Assembly: GCA_946555465.1 (NCBI GenBank)
Contig: CAMNST010000016.1
Location: 1-58,945 of the forward strand
Reading direction: 5' to 3'
Origin: an uncultured Clostridia bacterium
Lineage (GTDB): Bacteria; Bacillota; Clostridia; Oscillospirales; Acutalibacteraceae
Length of the DNA stretch: 58,945 nt
Made by a program: the position numbers and the translations under genes. The number at the start of each line of letters is the position of its first letter. Position 1 is the stretch's first letter. Shown in pieces: positions 41,846 through 50,709 of this stretch. Below the pieces are notes generated by a model that was not told the origin of the DNA, searched no databases, and saw only the letters and a program-made list of their open reading frames with translations.

Positions 41846-44026
41846 ATGGCAAAGCTGATTTTATACAGTCCATACTATAAAGCATCCGATTACCGAATGG
41901 GAAAATATGTCCGTTACATTGCAACAAGAGAGGGTGTAGAACTGCCTAAGAACACAAAATTAAACCGCCCTGCAACGAATAAACAGAAAGATTTAATTGA
42001 AAATATGCTTAAAGATTTTCCGAACTGCAATGAGCTTTTAGAGTATAAAGATTATATTGATAAGCCGACAGTTGAAAATGCAAGCGAGTTTATTACAAGA
42101 GTTCTTGAAAGCAATGTCCAGTCAGAGAGTATGGGCGGTTATGTCAGGTATATGGCAAGCCGACCGGGTGCTGAAAAAATTGCTGAGCATGGATTGTTTT
42201 CTGATAATGGAACGCCGATAGTTTTATCAAAGATTGAGAAAGAACTCAATGAATATGAGGGCAATGTCTGGACTCATATTATATCTTTAAGACGAGAAGA
42301 TGCAGCTCGACTTGCCTTTGATAATGTTCAGGCTTGGCAAGATTTATTGACAACCAAGAAAAATGAAATAGCAAAAAACATGAGGATTAAACCTGAAAAT
42401 TTAAAATGGTATGCAGCTTTTCATAATGAAAGCCACCACCCACACATTCATATGATTGCTTATTCTTCCAAGAAGAATGAGGCATATCTTGACCGAGATG
42501 GTATAAGGGGAATTAAGTCCTGTCTTGCTAAAGAAATATTCAAAAATGACTTAATTCAGATATATAAAGACCAAACGGATATACGAGATAAGCTCAAGGC
42601 AAACAGTAAAGATATTGCAGAAAATCTGATTGAAAATATTATGAAAGGCAATTTTCAGAATGATAATATTGAAAGACTTTTGTTTGATTTGAATGATAAA
42701 CTGAAGCGAACATCAGGCAAAAAAGTCTATGGTTATCTTAAACCCGAAGTCAAATTGATTGTTAATCAGATTGTTGATGAGCTTGAAAAGAACGAAAATA
42801 TCAAAGAACTTTATGACCTCTGGTATCAACAGAAAGACAAAATAACAAGCAATTATACCAGCGAAAAATTAAAAAGAATTCCTTTATCAGCAAACAAGGA
42901 ATTCAAAAGTATTCGCAATATGGTTATTAAAGAATCATTAAAACTTGATGACTTGGTTTTGATTTTCGATGATGAATCAACGGAAAAACCGATAATATTA
43001 TCTGTTCCCGAAACAGAACCTGAACCCGATGATGATGAACTTGATGAAGATTTTTACAAGTCAAATTCATCAGAAAAGTATTGGAAAGCAAAACGATTGC
43101 TTGATAAAAATTCAGCAGAATATAACTTTGAAAAAGGCTTTGCGTTGCTGAAATTATCGGCAAAGGAAGGCAATGAGTATGCTCAGTACAAGTTCGGCAG
43201 AATGTTAATTACTGATGAATTCAGCGAGGGAGATATTGATGAGGGAGTATATTGGTTAGAGAAATCCTGTGAGCAGGGAAATCAATATGCAGAATACTAT
43301 CTCGGCAAACAGTATCTCGGCAACGGAAAGGTTGACGAAAACTACAAAAGAGCAATATATTTTTTAAACGAATCGGCAGACAAGGGGAACAAGTACGCAA
43401 AGTATTCTCTTGCCTGTCAGTATTTATTTTCAGGTAAGTTTGATGACAAAATTGATGAAGGCTTGCGATTACTTGAAGAATCAGCAAACAAGCATTTTGC
43501 ACCTGCTGAAAAAATGTTTGCGTTTATAATCCTCAAAGGTGAACTGTTACCTAAAGACGAAAAGCGAGCATTTAACTTGCTTTTGCACAGCGTATCTCTC
43601 GGTGATGATAAGGCTGAATATGCTCTTGCAAAACTTTTACTCAAGAGTGATGTTATACCGAAAGACACAGAACGAGCAGTTAAGTTACTCATTTCTGCAA
43701 TAGAAAAAGACAATGAATGGGCGAAAGTTTTACTCGGTAAAATGCTTTTATTCGGCATAGATATTCCAAAAGATGAGCAAAAAGGAATTGAATTTTTGCG
43801 GTCAGCAGCAAAGCAAGGCAACGAATATGCAGCCATTATTTTGCAAAACAGAGAGAACTATTTGAAGTATTCAGCAGTAATATCGGCTATGAGATTGTTC
43901 GGTTATATGGGTAATCTGTTCTCAAAGAAATTCAATATTGATAAATCCAAAACGGGATTTAGAATTGATAAGAAACAGTATGCTCAGATTCAGGAAAAGA
44001 AAATGGCACAGGGATTACGCAGTTAA
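41846..44026 (+). CDS. MobP-type relaxase with C-terminal Sel1-like repeats
   Basis: A 726-residue protein. Residues 1-330 form a relaxase: YVRYIATREG and its echo GYVRYMASRPG, EGNVWTHIISL, and the metal-binding HUH motif in FHNESHHPHIHMIAYS (His198, His200, His202). It would nick oriT and lead the strand into the recipient. From about residue 405 onward there are at least six Sel1-like repeats (EGNEYAQYKFGRML, QGNQYAEYYLGKQY, GNKYAKYSLACQYL, and so on) forming a helical solenoid for protein contacts. It ends basic (KKMAQGLRS) with no Ser-Met tail. Confidence 0.88.
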   Translation: MAKLILYSPYYKASDYRMGKYVRYIATREGVELPKNTKLNRPATNKQKDLIENMLKDFPNCNELLEYKDYIDKPTVENASEFITRVLESNVQSESMGGYVRYMASRPGAEKIAEHGLFSDNGTPIVLSKIEKELNEYEGNVWTHIISLRREDAARLAFDNVQAWQDLLTTKKNEIAKNMRIKPENLKWYAAFHNESHHPHIHMIAYSSKKNEAYLDRDGIRGIKSCLAKEIFKNDLIQIYKDQTDIRDKLKANSKDIAENLIENIMKGNFQNDNIERLLFDLNDKLKRTSGKKVYGYLKPEVKLIVNQIVDELEKNENIKELYDLWYQQKDKITSNYTSEKLKRIPLSANKEFKSIRNMVIKESLKLDDLVLIFDDESTEKPIILSVPETEPEPDDDELDEDFYKSNSSEKYWKAKRLLDKNSAEYNFEKGFALLKLSAKEGNEYAQYKFGRMLITDEFSEGDIDEGVYWLEKSCEQGNQYAEYYLGKQYLGNGKVDENYKRAIYFLNESADKGNKYAKYSLACQYLFSGKFDDKIDEGLRLLEESANKHFAPAEKMFAFIILKGELLPKDEKRAFNLLLHSVSLGDDKAEYALAKLLLKSDVIPKDTERAVKLLISAIEKDNEWAKVLLGKMLLFGIDIPKDEQKGIEFLRSAAKQGNEYAAIILQNRENYLKYSAVISAMRLFGYMGNLFSKKFNIDKSKTGFRIDKKQYAQIQEKKMAQGLRS

Positions 44027-44039
44027 AGGAAGTGATATC

Positions 44040-45458
44040 ATAAGAAAACAATATAAAAATGAATATATAGAGTTCACCGATGAACAAAAACAACGAGCAG
44101 CCAATACGGATTTGGCTGCTTTTTTAATTTCTCAGGGAGAAACATTGAAAAGATGCGGTTCTGAAATGTTATGGGAAGCAGGAGGCAGAGTAACAATCCG
44201 AGATAATATATGGTTCAGTCAGTACGAGCAGAAAGGCGGTAATGCTGTTCAGTTTGTGCAGAAATATTATAACAAAAGTTATCAGGATGCAGTGCAAATG
44301 CTCCTTGATGAACGCATTGAACCTATTAGTATAGATATTCAAAAAGAACAGAAAGAGAAGATACATTTTGAACTTCCCGATCCGAATAAAAGTATGAAAC
44401 AGATATTTGCATATCTGCTCAAGGCAAGATTTCTTGACAGAGATGTAGTCAAGTATTTTGTAAAACAAGGATTGATTTATGAAAGTGCAGAATATCATAA
44501 CTGTGTTTTTGTCGGTGTAGATAAAAACGGAAAAGCCCGCCATGCTCACAAGCGAGGAACATATACTCTCGGTGATTCATTCAAAGGAAATGTTGAGAAC
44601 TGCGAAGCTGAGTACAGTTTTCATCATACGGGAACAAGCAATAAAATATATGTGTTTGAGGCTCCCATAGATATGCTTTCGTATATATCGTTGCACAAAG
44701 ATAACTGGACTGAACATTCCTATGTAGCCTTATGCTCCGTTTCAGACCGGGCATTAATGCAAATGCTGAAGGACAATCCTGATATAAACAAAATATATTT
44801 ATGTCTTGATAATGACATAGAAGGCATAGATTCCGATTACAGAATAAGGAACAATCTGAATCAGATAGGCTATGATGATGTTACATTTCTCAGACCTAAG
44901 TACAAGGATTGGAATGAAATACTCAAAGCGAAAAACGGTATAGAGCCTTTGCCGGCTGTACCGCATCCTGCACTTAATAAATTATGTGAACTGATTAAAA
45001 ATGCTGTTCCATTTGCATTAAACAGTAAACCTTTGCTTTATCCATACAAAACTATTTGCTCTGATTATGTGAAACTTATGAATGCAGATACAGATGAATT
45101 GACAATGCAGAGAGCGAAACGCCTTGCTGTTGATTCTGTCAGAATGGCAAACTCATTGATAAACTGCGATGAAAATGAAATGCAGTTAAATATATTTGAA
45201 CACTATTTACCTCATAAGGACAAAGAATGTTTTGAAAATAAAATCAAAAATGTTCAAAGAGATATGCTTGAGGTCGAAAGACTGTTCGGGAATAATCAGA
45301 CACGCATTGACGATATTCTGAAAAATGATGTTGAAGCATTATACAAATTAGCTTGCGACAGTTTAAGAATTGCATCACATATTGAACTTAAACAGACAAC
45401 AAATTTTACAGAAGAACAAGAAAGGAGTGATGCAGTATGGGCAATCCAACAGGCTTAA
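44040..45458 (+). CDS. DUF3991/TOPRIM protein (primase-like), apparent AUA start
   Basis: A 472-residue protein with an N-terminal region (FTDEQKQRAANTDLAAFLIS, then GGNAVQFVQKYYNKSY) of primase/CHC2-like type, a DUF3991 segment, and a TOPRIM fold (KIYVFEAPIDMLSYISLH with the conserved Glu, and IYLCLDNDIEG with DxD-type acidic residues). Such proteins accompany relaxases and may prime or process transferred DNA. After the relaxase stop, AAAGGAAGTGA leads to ATA at 44040; no ATG, GTG or TTG is available before the conserved region. It overlaps the VirD4 gene by 22 bp. Confidence 0.78.
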   Translation: MRKQYKNEYIEFTDEQKQRAANTDLAAFLISQGETLKRCGSEMLWEAGGRVTIRDNIWFSQYEQKGGNAVQFVQKYYNKSYQDAVQMLLDERIEPISIDIQKEQKEKIHFELPDPNKSMKQIFAYLLKARFLDRDVVKYFVKQGLIYESAEYHNCVFVGVDKNGKARHAHKRGTYTLGDSFKGNVENCEAEYSFHHTGTSNKIYVFEAPIDMLSYISLHKDNWTEHSYVALCSVSDRALMQMLKDNPDINKIYLCLDNDIEGIDSDYRIRNNLNQIGYDDVTFLRPKYKDWNEILKAKNGIEPLPAVPHPALNKLCELIKNAVPFALNSKPLLYPYKTICSDYVKLMNADTDELTMQRAKRLAVDSVRMANSLINCDENEMQLNIFEHYLPHKDKECFENKIKNVQRDMLEVERLFGNNQTRIDDILKNDVEALYKLACDSLRIASHIELKQTTNFTEEQERSDAVWAIQQA

Positions 45459-47347
45459 TTGTTTCCGCTGTTGTTATGTTTACGGTACTCGGTTTAATAT
45501 CACTGCTTGCACATATCTATAATCTAAACAGCATAAAATCAAAGACAGTAGGTGACGGACAGCATGGTACAGCTCGGTTTGCACCTAAAGAGGAAATCAG
45601 GAAAACATATAAGCAAGTTCCATATGGGCCTGAGAAATGGAGAACTCAGGCAAAGAACGGAAACACTCCCACAATGCCTGATGGAAAGCCATTACCGCAG
45701 GGAATTGTAGTAGGCTGTACAGGAAAAGCAAATACAACCGCCCTTGTTGATGATCAGGATGTTCATGCACTTATGATAGGTGCAGCAGGCGTAGGTAAGA
45801 CTGCATATTTCCTTTATCCGAATATTGAATATGCCTGCGCAAGCGGTATGTCTTTCATCAGTACGGACACGAAAGGCGATATTTACCGTAACTATGGAGA
45901 TATTGCTCGAAAGTATTATGGCTATAATATTTCAGTTCTTGATTTGCGTAATCCAACAAAATCGCATGGTAACAATTTACTGCACCTTGTTAATAAATAT
46001 ATTGATATGTACAAGGTTAGTGTAGAGAATAAAAAGCCGAATATATCGTACAAGGCAAAGGCAGAAAAGTATGCTAAAATCATTTCCAAAACAATTATTA
46101 TGTCAGGAATGGATGCAGCAAGTTTCGGTCAGAACGCATATTTCTATGATGCAGCAGAGGGATTATTAACCTCTGCTGTTTTGCTTGTTGCAGAGTTTGC
46201 TCCGAAAGAAAAAAGACATATCGTTTCTGTTTTCAAAATAATTCAGGACTTGTTAGCTCCGTCAAAGGTTAAAGGGCAGACACAATTTAAACAGTTACTT
46301 GATAAACTTCCTCCCGAACATAAAGCAAGATGGTTTGCCGGTGCTGCTCTAAACTCAGGTGAGCAGTCAATGATGTCGGTTATGTCAACTGCAATGTCAA
46401 GGCTAAATGCATTTCTTGATACCGAGCTTGAACAGATTCTCTGTTTTGATACAGAGATAGATGCAGAGAAATTCTGCAATGAAAAGTCTGCAATATTTAT
46501 AGTAATGCCCGAAGAAGATGACACCAAATATTTTATGGTATCACTCTTTCTCCAGCAGTTTTACAGAGAGATACTGACTGTTGCTGATGAGAACAACGGC
46601 AAACTGAAAAACAGAGTAATGATGTATCTTGACGAGTTCGGAACATTACCGAAAATTCAATCGGCAGAATTGATGTTTTCAGCAGGGCGTTCAAGAAGAA
46701 TTAGCATTGTTCCAATAATACAGTCATTTGCTCAGCTTAATAAAAACTATGGTAATGAAGGTGCTGAAATCATAATCGATAACACGCAGTTAACCATATT
46801 CGGTGGCTTTGCACCTAACTCCAAATCGGCAGAAGTATTATCCAAAGCTATGGGGAGCAGAACAGTTATGAGTGGTTCTGTCAGCAGAGGAAAGAATGAT
46901 CCATCACAATCATTGCAAATGATTGAAAGACCGCTTATGACTCCTGATGAATTGAAATCAATGCCCAAAGGGCAGTTTATTGTTATGAAAACAGGACATA
47001 ATCCAATGAAGATAAAACTTAAACTTTTCTTTAAGTGGGGTATTAAATTTGAAGAACCGTTCAGTCTTGATGAACAAGACACTCGTGAAGTTGAGTATCT
47101 TAACAAAAATGAACTTGAATCTGCCATTATCGAATTATATGGAGGAGAGGAACTGACGGAAGAAGAAATACAGGCAGCACTTGAAAAGGCTGCACAGGTT
47201 CATCCATCACCAAGAGCATTGACAGAACAGGAAATTGAGAAAAGAAAGGCAAAAAAGAAGAAAAATGATAACGATTCAAAAGGTGGAGGACAACAGAACA
47301 CTGCTGTTAAAAATGTTCCTGCACCGAGAATGAATAGTGTGAAATGA
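45437..47347 (+). CDS. virD4: VirD4/TraG type IV coupling protein
   Basis: A 636-residue coupling ATPase. One N-terminal membrane helix (about residues 5-28) is followed by Walker A GAAGVGKTAYF (about 115-125), then STDTKGDIYRNYG, and Walker B VMMYLDEFGTLPKI (about 395-408), then SAGRSRRISIVPIIQSFAQL, all diagnostic for VirD4/TraG. It docks the relaxosome and any protein substrates to the channel. The C-terminal tail is Lys-rich. ATG 45437 lies behind AAAGGAG inside the preceding gene. It is the last transfer gene in the window. Confidence 0.95.
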   Translation: MGNPTGLIVSAVVMFTVLGLISLLAHIYNLNSIKSKTVGDGQHGTARFAPKEEIRKTYKQVPYGPEKWRTQAKNGNTPTMPDGKPLPQGIVVGCTGKANTTALVDDQDVHALMIGAAGVGKTAYFLYPNIEYACASGMSFISTDTKGDIYRNYGDIARKYYGYNISVLDLRNPTKSHGNNLLHLVNKYIDMYKVSVENKKPNISYKAKAEKYAKIISKTIIMSGMDAASFGQNAYFYDAAEGLLTSAVLLVAEFAPKEKRHIVSVFKIIQDLLAPSKVKGQTQFKQLLDKLPPEHKARWFAGAALNSGEQSMMSVMSTAMSRLNAFLDTELEQILCFDTEIDAEKFCNEKSAIFIVMPEEDDTKYFMVSLFLQQFYREILTVADENNGKLKNRVMMYLDEFGTLPKIQSAELMFSAGRSRRISIVPIIQSFAQLNKNYGNEGAEIIIDNTQLTIFGGFAPNSKSAEVLSKAMGSRTVMSGSVSRGKNDPSQSLQMIERPLMTPDELKSMPKGQFIVMKTGHNPMKIKLKLFFKWGIKFEEPFSLDEQDTREVEYLNKNELESAIIELYGGEELTEEEIQAALEKAAQVHPSPRALTEQEIEKRKAKKKKNDNDSKGGGQQNTAVKNVPAPRMNSVK

Positions 47348-47418
47348 GAAATACCATTACTGTAATATAACGGAACTTAAACTATTGCCTTATAAGGCAC
47401 TTATATATGCACATACTC

Positions 47419-47461
47419 ACTATAACAGTTTTAATAGAAAATGTATTACAATAGTTATAGT
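47419..47461. promoter_or_regulatory. Inverted repeat upstream of XRE regulator
   Basis: ACTATAAC (47419-47426) and GTTATAGT (47454-47461) form a perfect 8-bp inverted repeat 27 nt apart, just before the regulator's ribosome site. It is a plausible operator spanning its promoter. Confidence 0.4.
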
Positions 47462-47485
47462 ACATTATAGGGGGGTGAGGTCATT

Positions 47486-47806
47486 TTGGATATAATAGAA
47501 AAATTAGTACAAGAACGAGATAAAAGAGGTTGGACTAACTATAAACTTGCAAGAGAAAGTGATTTACCTACTGCAACAGTATCTCATATGTTCAAAAGAA
47601 AGACCACACCTCAGATAGATACTTTAAATTCTTTGTGTAAAGGATTAGGGATAACACTTTCCGAATTTTTTGCAGATAACGAAACTTGCAAATATTTAAC
47701 TGATTCGCAAATTGAAGTTATTGATTTATGGGATTGTTTAACTGAAGAAAAGCGAGAAGCAGTAAAATTGTTTCTAAAACTATTAAATGTTGATGATAAA
47801 TCATAG
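47486..47806 (+). CDS. XRE-family transcriptional regulator
   Basis: A 106-residue protein with a classic XRE helix-turn-helix (LVQERDKRGWTNYKLARESD, LPTATVSHMFKRKTTPQIDT) at residues 6-60 and a short C-terminal helix. TTG start 47486 follows GGGGGGTGAGG. It has its own terminator and lies between the transfer module and the right-hand AT-rich region. It may repress transfer or the neighbouring cassette. Confidence 0.9.
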   Translation: MDIIEKLVQERDKRGWTNYKLARESDLPTATVSHMFKRKTTPQIDTLNSLCKGLGITLSEFFADNETCKYLTDSQIEVIDLWDCLTEEKREAVKLFLKLLNVDDKS

Positions 47807-47820
47807 TTTCAACTATTGTT

Positions 47821-47851
47821 AGCAGAGGACAAATAAGTCCTCTGCTTTTTT
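47821..47851 (+). terminator. Terminator after XRE gene
   Basis: A 10-bp perfect stem AGCAGAGGAC/GTCCTCTGCT with T6. Confidence 0.9.
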
Positions 47852-47914
47852 ATGCATTTTTGTATAAAAAACAATGTAGTTTTGCAGCTTTATTGAATTG
47901 TAGAGCATTAAATG

Positions 47915-47959
47915 TTATACTATAAGGCATATTCTGTGCCTCATAGTATAACTTTTTTT
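47915..47959 (+). terminator. Second hairpin/terminator in the gap
   Basis: A 15-nt stem with one mismatch (47915-47929 with 47937-47951), followed by C and T7. It separates the XRE unit from the next operon. Confidence 0.65.
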
Positions 47960-47990
47960 GTTACTTTTTATATTTTTCTACACTATATTA
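47960..47990 (+). promoter_or_regulatory. Putative ECF-sigma promoter of the zinc/alpha-CTD cassette
   Basis: GTTACT, 17 nt, CTATATTA. The same boxes and spacing occur at 52105-52135 before the sigma gene, and related boxes precede the anti-sigma and RHS genes. Confidence 0.5.
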
Positions 47991-48024
47991 ATATAGGATA
48001 ATTAATATAAAGGAAGAGTTTACT

Positions 48025-48459
48025 ATGAAAAAGAAAACATCAATTAAAGAGTATATTGAAAATAGCTATCTACCATATTTTTTAATTGACTTTAGCGAAA
48101 ACAAAGGTATAGTTTTTTCAATAAATAAAAATAGACTACCACATAACAAGTTTTTTTCATCAGAAGAAATATACACATATATTCTAAACCATTTTGAAGT
48201 TATAAAAAGAATAACATATAAACAATTGTTAAGCAAAATTTTAGAACCGATTTATTTTACTATTGATGAATTGATTTCTATTCAAACAGGTCAAGATCCG
48301 TTCACTAATGAAGAAATAGTGGATATTATGTGCTCCGAATTAGATAAAGAGAACTATAAAGATATTAACTTGAAAGTTGTTGATTTTTGTTTAGATTATT
48401 TGGAAAAACAAGAAAATGAAATAAGAGATTTAGATTTTAGGAGAAAGAAATATGTATGA
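48025..48459 (+). CDS. Hypothetical protein, first gene of AT-rich cassette
   Basis: A 144-residue charged protein (KKKTSIKEYIENSYLPYFLI) with no recognised domain. Codons are markedly richer in A/T at third positions than in the transfer genes to the left. AAGGAAGAG precedes the ATG. It overlaps the following 568-residue gene by 8 bp. Its function may be linked to that gene, and both lie under the putative sigma-dependent promoter at 47960. Confidence 0.6.
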   Translation: MKKKTSIKEYIENSYLPYFLIDFSENKGIVFSINKNRLPHNKFFSSEEIYTYILNHFEVIKRITYKQLLSKILEPIYFTIDELISIQTGQDPFTNEEIVDIMCSELDKENYKDINLKVVDFCLDYLEKQENEIRDLDFRRKKYV

Positions 48460-50158
48460 TATTAGCTATCAATTATATGAGAATAAGGGTAAATTAAATA
48501 TTAAAGAAAACATTTTAGAATTTACAATCAATACACAAATGAGTATTAACGAATATAATGGGGATTATGTTTGCTGCAATAATAATCAAAAAGGTTGTTG
48601 TTTGAAAATTGATAATTATAAATTTTATATTTGTCATAGGCATTTATTTGCCATGCTGGATTTTTTTCATAATCTTTTAAATAAAATGAATAATTATCAG
48701 ATTGCCTTGGTTAAATTCTTCAATATTAACTTATTAGTAAATAAAAGTAAAGTAATATATATTAGAAAAACTATCCGTGATTATCTTTATAATGTATATA
48801 AGCGACAAGATGATGATGCTTTTTATAGTGATGATTTATCTAATAATCAAAAAACGGTTGTTAAATCTTTCGAAGATAAACTGCAAAAAGAACATAATGA
48901 AGAGGAATATATTAAGACATTATCTACAGGGCAATATCATCATTTTCAAATAAAAAAAGAATTAATAAATCGAGTTCAGGATTGTGTTCATTATGATAAA
49001 ATTTTGTATTATCCAAAAGAGCAAGCAATTTTAACTCCTGTAAAATCAATAATGGCATATTCCTCGATAAGAGATATAAAATGCAAATCTTCAATTCATG
49101 AACACAATACCTCTGCTGTTTTATCATTGATGAATCAGCGTGACGATTGTTTTGCTTTCAGTTATTGTGAAGATTGTTTGTATGATTATTACTTAGTATT
49201 ATTCTTAGCCTATACAAATTATAATGACGAAGAATTTGTTGTAGGTAACTTTAAAATTCTTCATAAGGCAAGCCAAGAAACTTGTTTTTTTACTGGTATA
49301 AATGAGCCAAGAATGTATCAAATATTTCATAATAATGTTAGTTTTTTTGTATGTCAATCAAGTTTTGAATTAATTTTGAAAACAATTATAAATTCGGCAG
49401 CATTTCAAGAATTATTTCCTAATGAGGCAAGAAGAAGTAGCACTGTTTTAAATAAAGCTGAAGAGCAATGGTATATAAAATATTACAATAAAAAAATTAA
49501 TGAATTGAGTGATAAAATATATGTGCTTTCAGAAAAAAACTTAGATTTACAAGACGATAATATCACTTTAAAAAATAAATTAAATTGTATTGATGGCTTA
49601 ATAAATGAAAGGAAGCAAAAAGAAGCTGTTCAAATCAATGACAAAATACTAAATTGCTTATTATTAAATAATTCTATGCATTTATCAGTAAAAAAGAAAA
49701 CAGCAAAGAAATCAGCTAATAAAGAATATAAAGTAACATTTATTTCGGGAATAGAATGCAGAACATTAGATCATCCGGCTAAAAATGATTTTATTGCATT
49801 ACTTGAATTTAATAGGGAAAATGATGTTTGCTGTTTAGCACTCTGTAGAACTTGTATTAATCATATTTTGCATGGAATTGAATTTGCAATGCAAAATAGA
49901 CAAGATTATATTAATGATTTTGTAAAATTGAAAATTATAACAACTAATAGTGATGCTCATCATTGTTATAAATGCGGAAATATTACAAAACGAATGCACA
50001 ATATTTCATTAAGCAATGTTGAATTAACTTTATGTACGAATTGTTTACTTAAATTAGAAAAAACATTAAAAGATATTAAAGAAAATTTTACACTTATTTC
50101 GCAAATAGGAGGAATAGAGTTTTTAAGAAATAGAGTAATTGATTTAAATATTAGATAA
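48452..50158 (+). CDS. Large Cys-rich (zinc-binding-type) protein of unknown function
   Basis: A 568-residue soluble protein with several Cys/His groups: CC..CC and CHRH at residues 41-64, FSYCEDC mid-protein, CCLALCRTCINH, and a C-terminal CYKCG...LCTNC (Cys505, 508, 528 and 531) that looks like a treble-clef or zinc-ribbon unit. Residues about 345-400 are predicted coiled coil (INELSDKIYVLSEKNLDLQD). No enzymatic motif or known family is visible to me. The last zinc unit resembles the one in the next gene. AGGAGAAAG precedes the ATG. Strongly AT-rich codon use suggests a different origin from the transfer module. Confidence 0.65.
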   Translation: MYDISYQLYENKGKLNIKENILEFTINTQMSINEYNGDYVCCNNNQKGCCLKIDNYKFYICHRHLFAMLDFFHNLLNKMNNYQIALVKFFNINLLVNKSKVIYIRKTIRDYLYNVYKRQDDDAFYSDDLSNNQKTVVKSFEDKLQKEHNEEEYIKTLSTGQYHHFQIKKELINRVQDCVHYDKILYYPKEQAILTPVKSIMAYSSIRDIKCKSSIHEHNTSAVLSLMNQRDDCFAFSYCEDCLYDYYLVLFLAYTNYNDEEFVVGNFKILHKASQETCFFTGINEPRMYQIFHNNVSFFVCQSSFELILKTIINSAAFQELFPNEARRSSTVLNKAEEQWYIKYYNKKINELSDKIYVLSEKNLDLQDDNITLKNKLNCIDGLINERKQKEAVQINDKILNCLLLNNSMHLSVKKKTAKKSANKEYKVTFISGIECRTLDHPAKNDFIALLEFNRENDVCCLALCRTCINHILHGIEFAMQNRQDYINDFVKLKIITTNSDAHHCYKCGNITKRMHNISLSNVELTLCTNCLLKLEKTLKDIKENFTLISQIGGIEFLRNRVIDLNIR

Positions 50159-50186
50159 TGAATTAGTAAATATATAAAGACAATGA

Positions 50187-50678
50187 ATGTTGATTAAAAA
50201 CAAAAAAAGTGAAGAAATGAGAAAAAGTTTAATTGATAAATATGAAATAAATGTTCAACTTTATAAATGTAAAAGCATTAATGATAGTAGTTTAAGTGAC
50301 GGTAGTAAAAATATGCTCCTTGATAACAATATTAATACGCTTTTAGATCTTATATGTCTTAATCCTGATTGTATAAACGATTTTTTTGGTTATAAGCAAG
50401 CTTATGGAACAGAAATTGAAGATTATTTATTAGAACTCGAAAATAATATTGTGAACAGTTTTGATGATTTCCCTCCTTTAGAAGAGTATAATATGTTTTT
50501 GGATGCTGTAAATGAATTAATGACTCTGGATCCTTTGCGTTGTGTTTTGTGCGGTAAAATGCCATCAACCTATAAGCTAAATATTGCTGATAACACTTAC
50601 ATTAATTTTTGCAAGGATTGTGGATATAAAATAAAAGATAGTATTTATAGTTTCTTGTCAGATAAATGTTTCTGGTAG
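50187..50678 (+). CDS. Small zinc-ribbon-like protein
   Basis: A 163-residue protein whose C-terminal part carries CVLCGKM (Cys119, Cys122) and FCKDCG (Cys142, Cys145), a spacing like the terminal unit of the 568-residue protein upstream. The first 110 residues are helical and unrecognised. The start is uncertain: ATG 50187 lacks a good ribosome site, and an in-frame ATG at 50217 after GTGAAGAA is possible. It is part of a same-strand run of four AT-rich genes. Confidence 0.6.
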   Translation: MLIKNKKSEEMRKSLIDKYEINVQLYKCKSINDSSLSDGSKNMLLDNNINTLLDLICLNPDCINDFFGYKQAYGTEIEDYLLELENNIVNSFDDFPPLEEYNMFLDAVNELMTLDPLRCVLCGKMPSTYKLNIADNTYINFCKDCGYKIKDSIYSFLSDKCFW

Positions 50679-50709
50679 TCTTTGATTATTAGTATTGTGG
50701 AGGATACAT

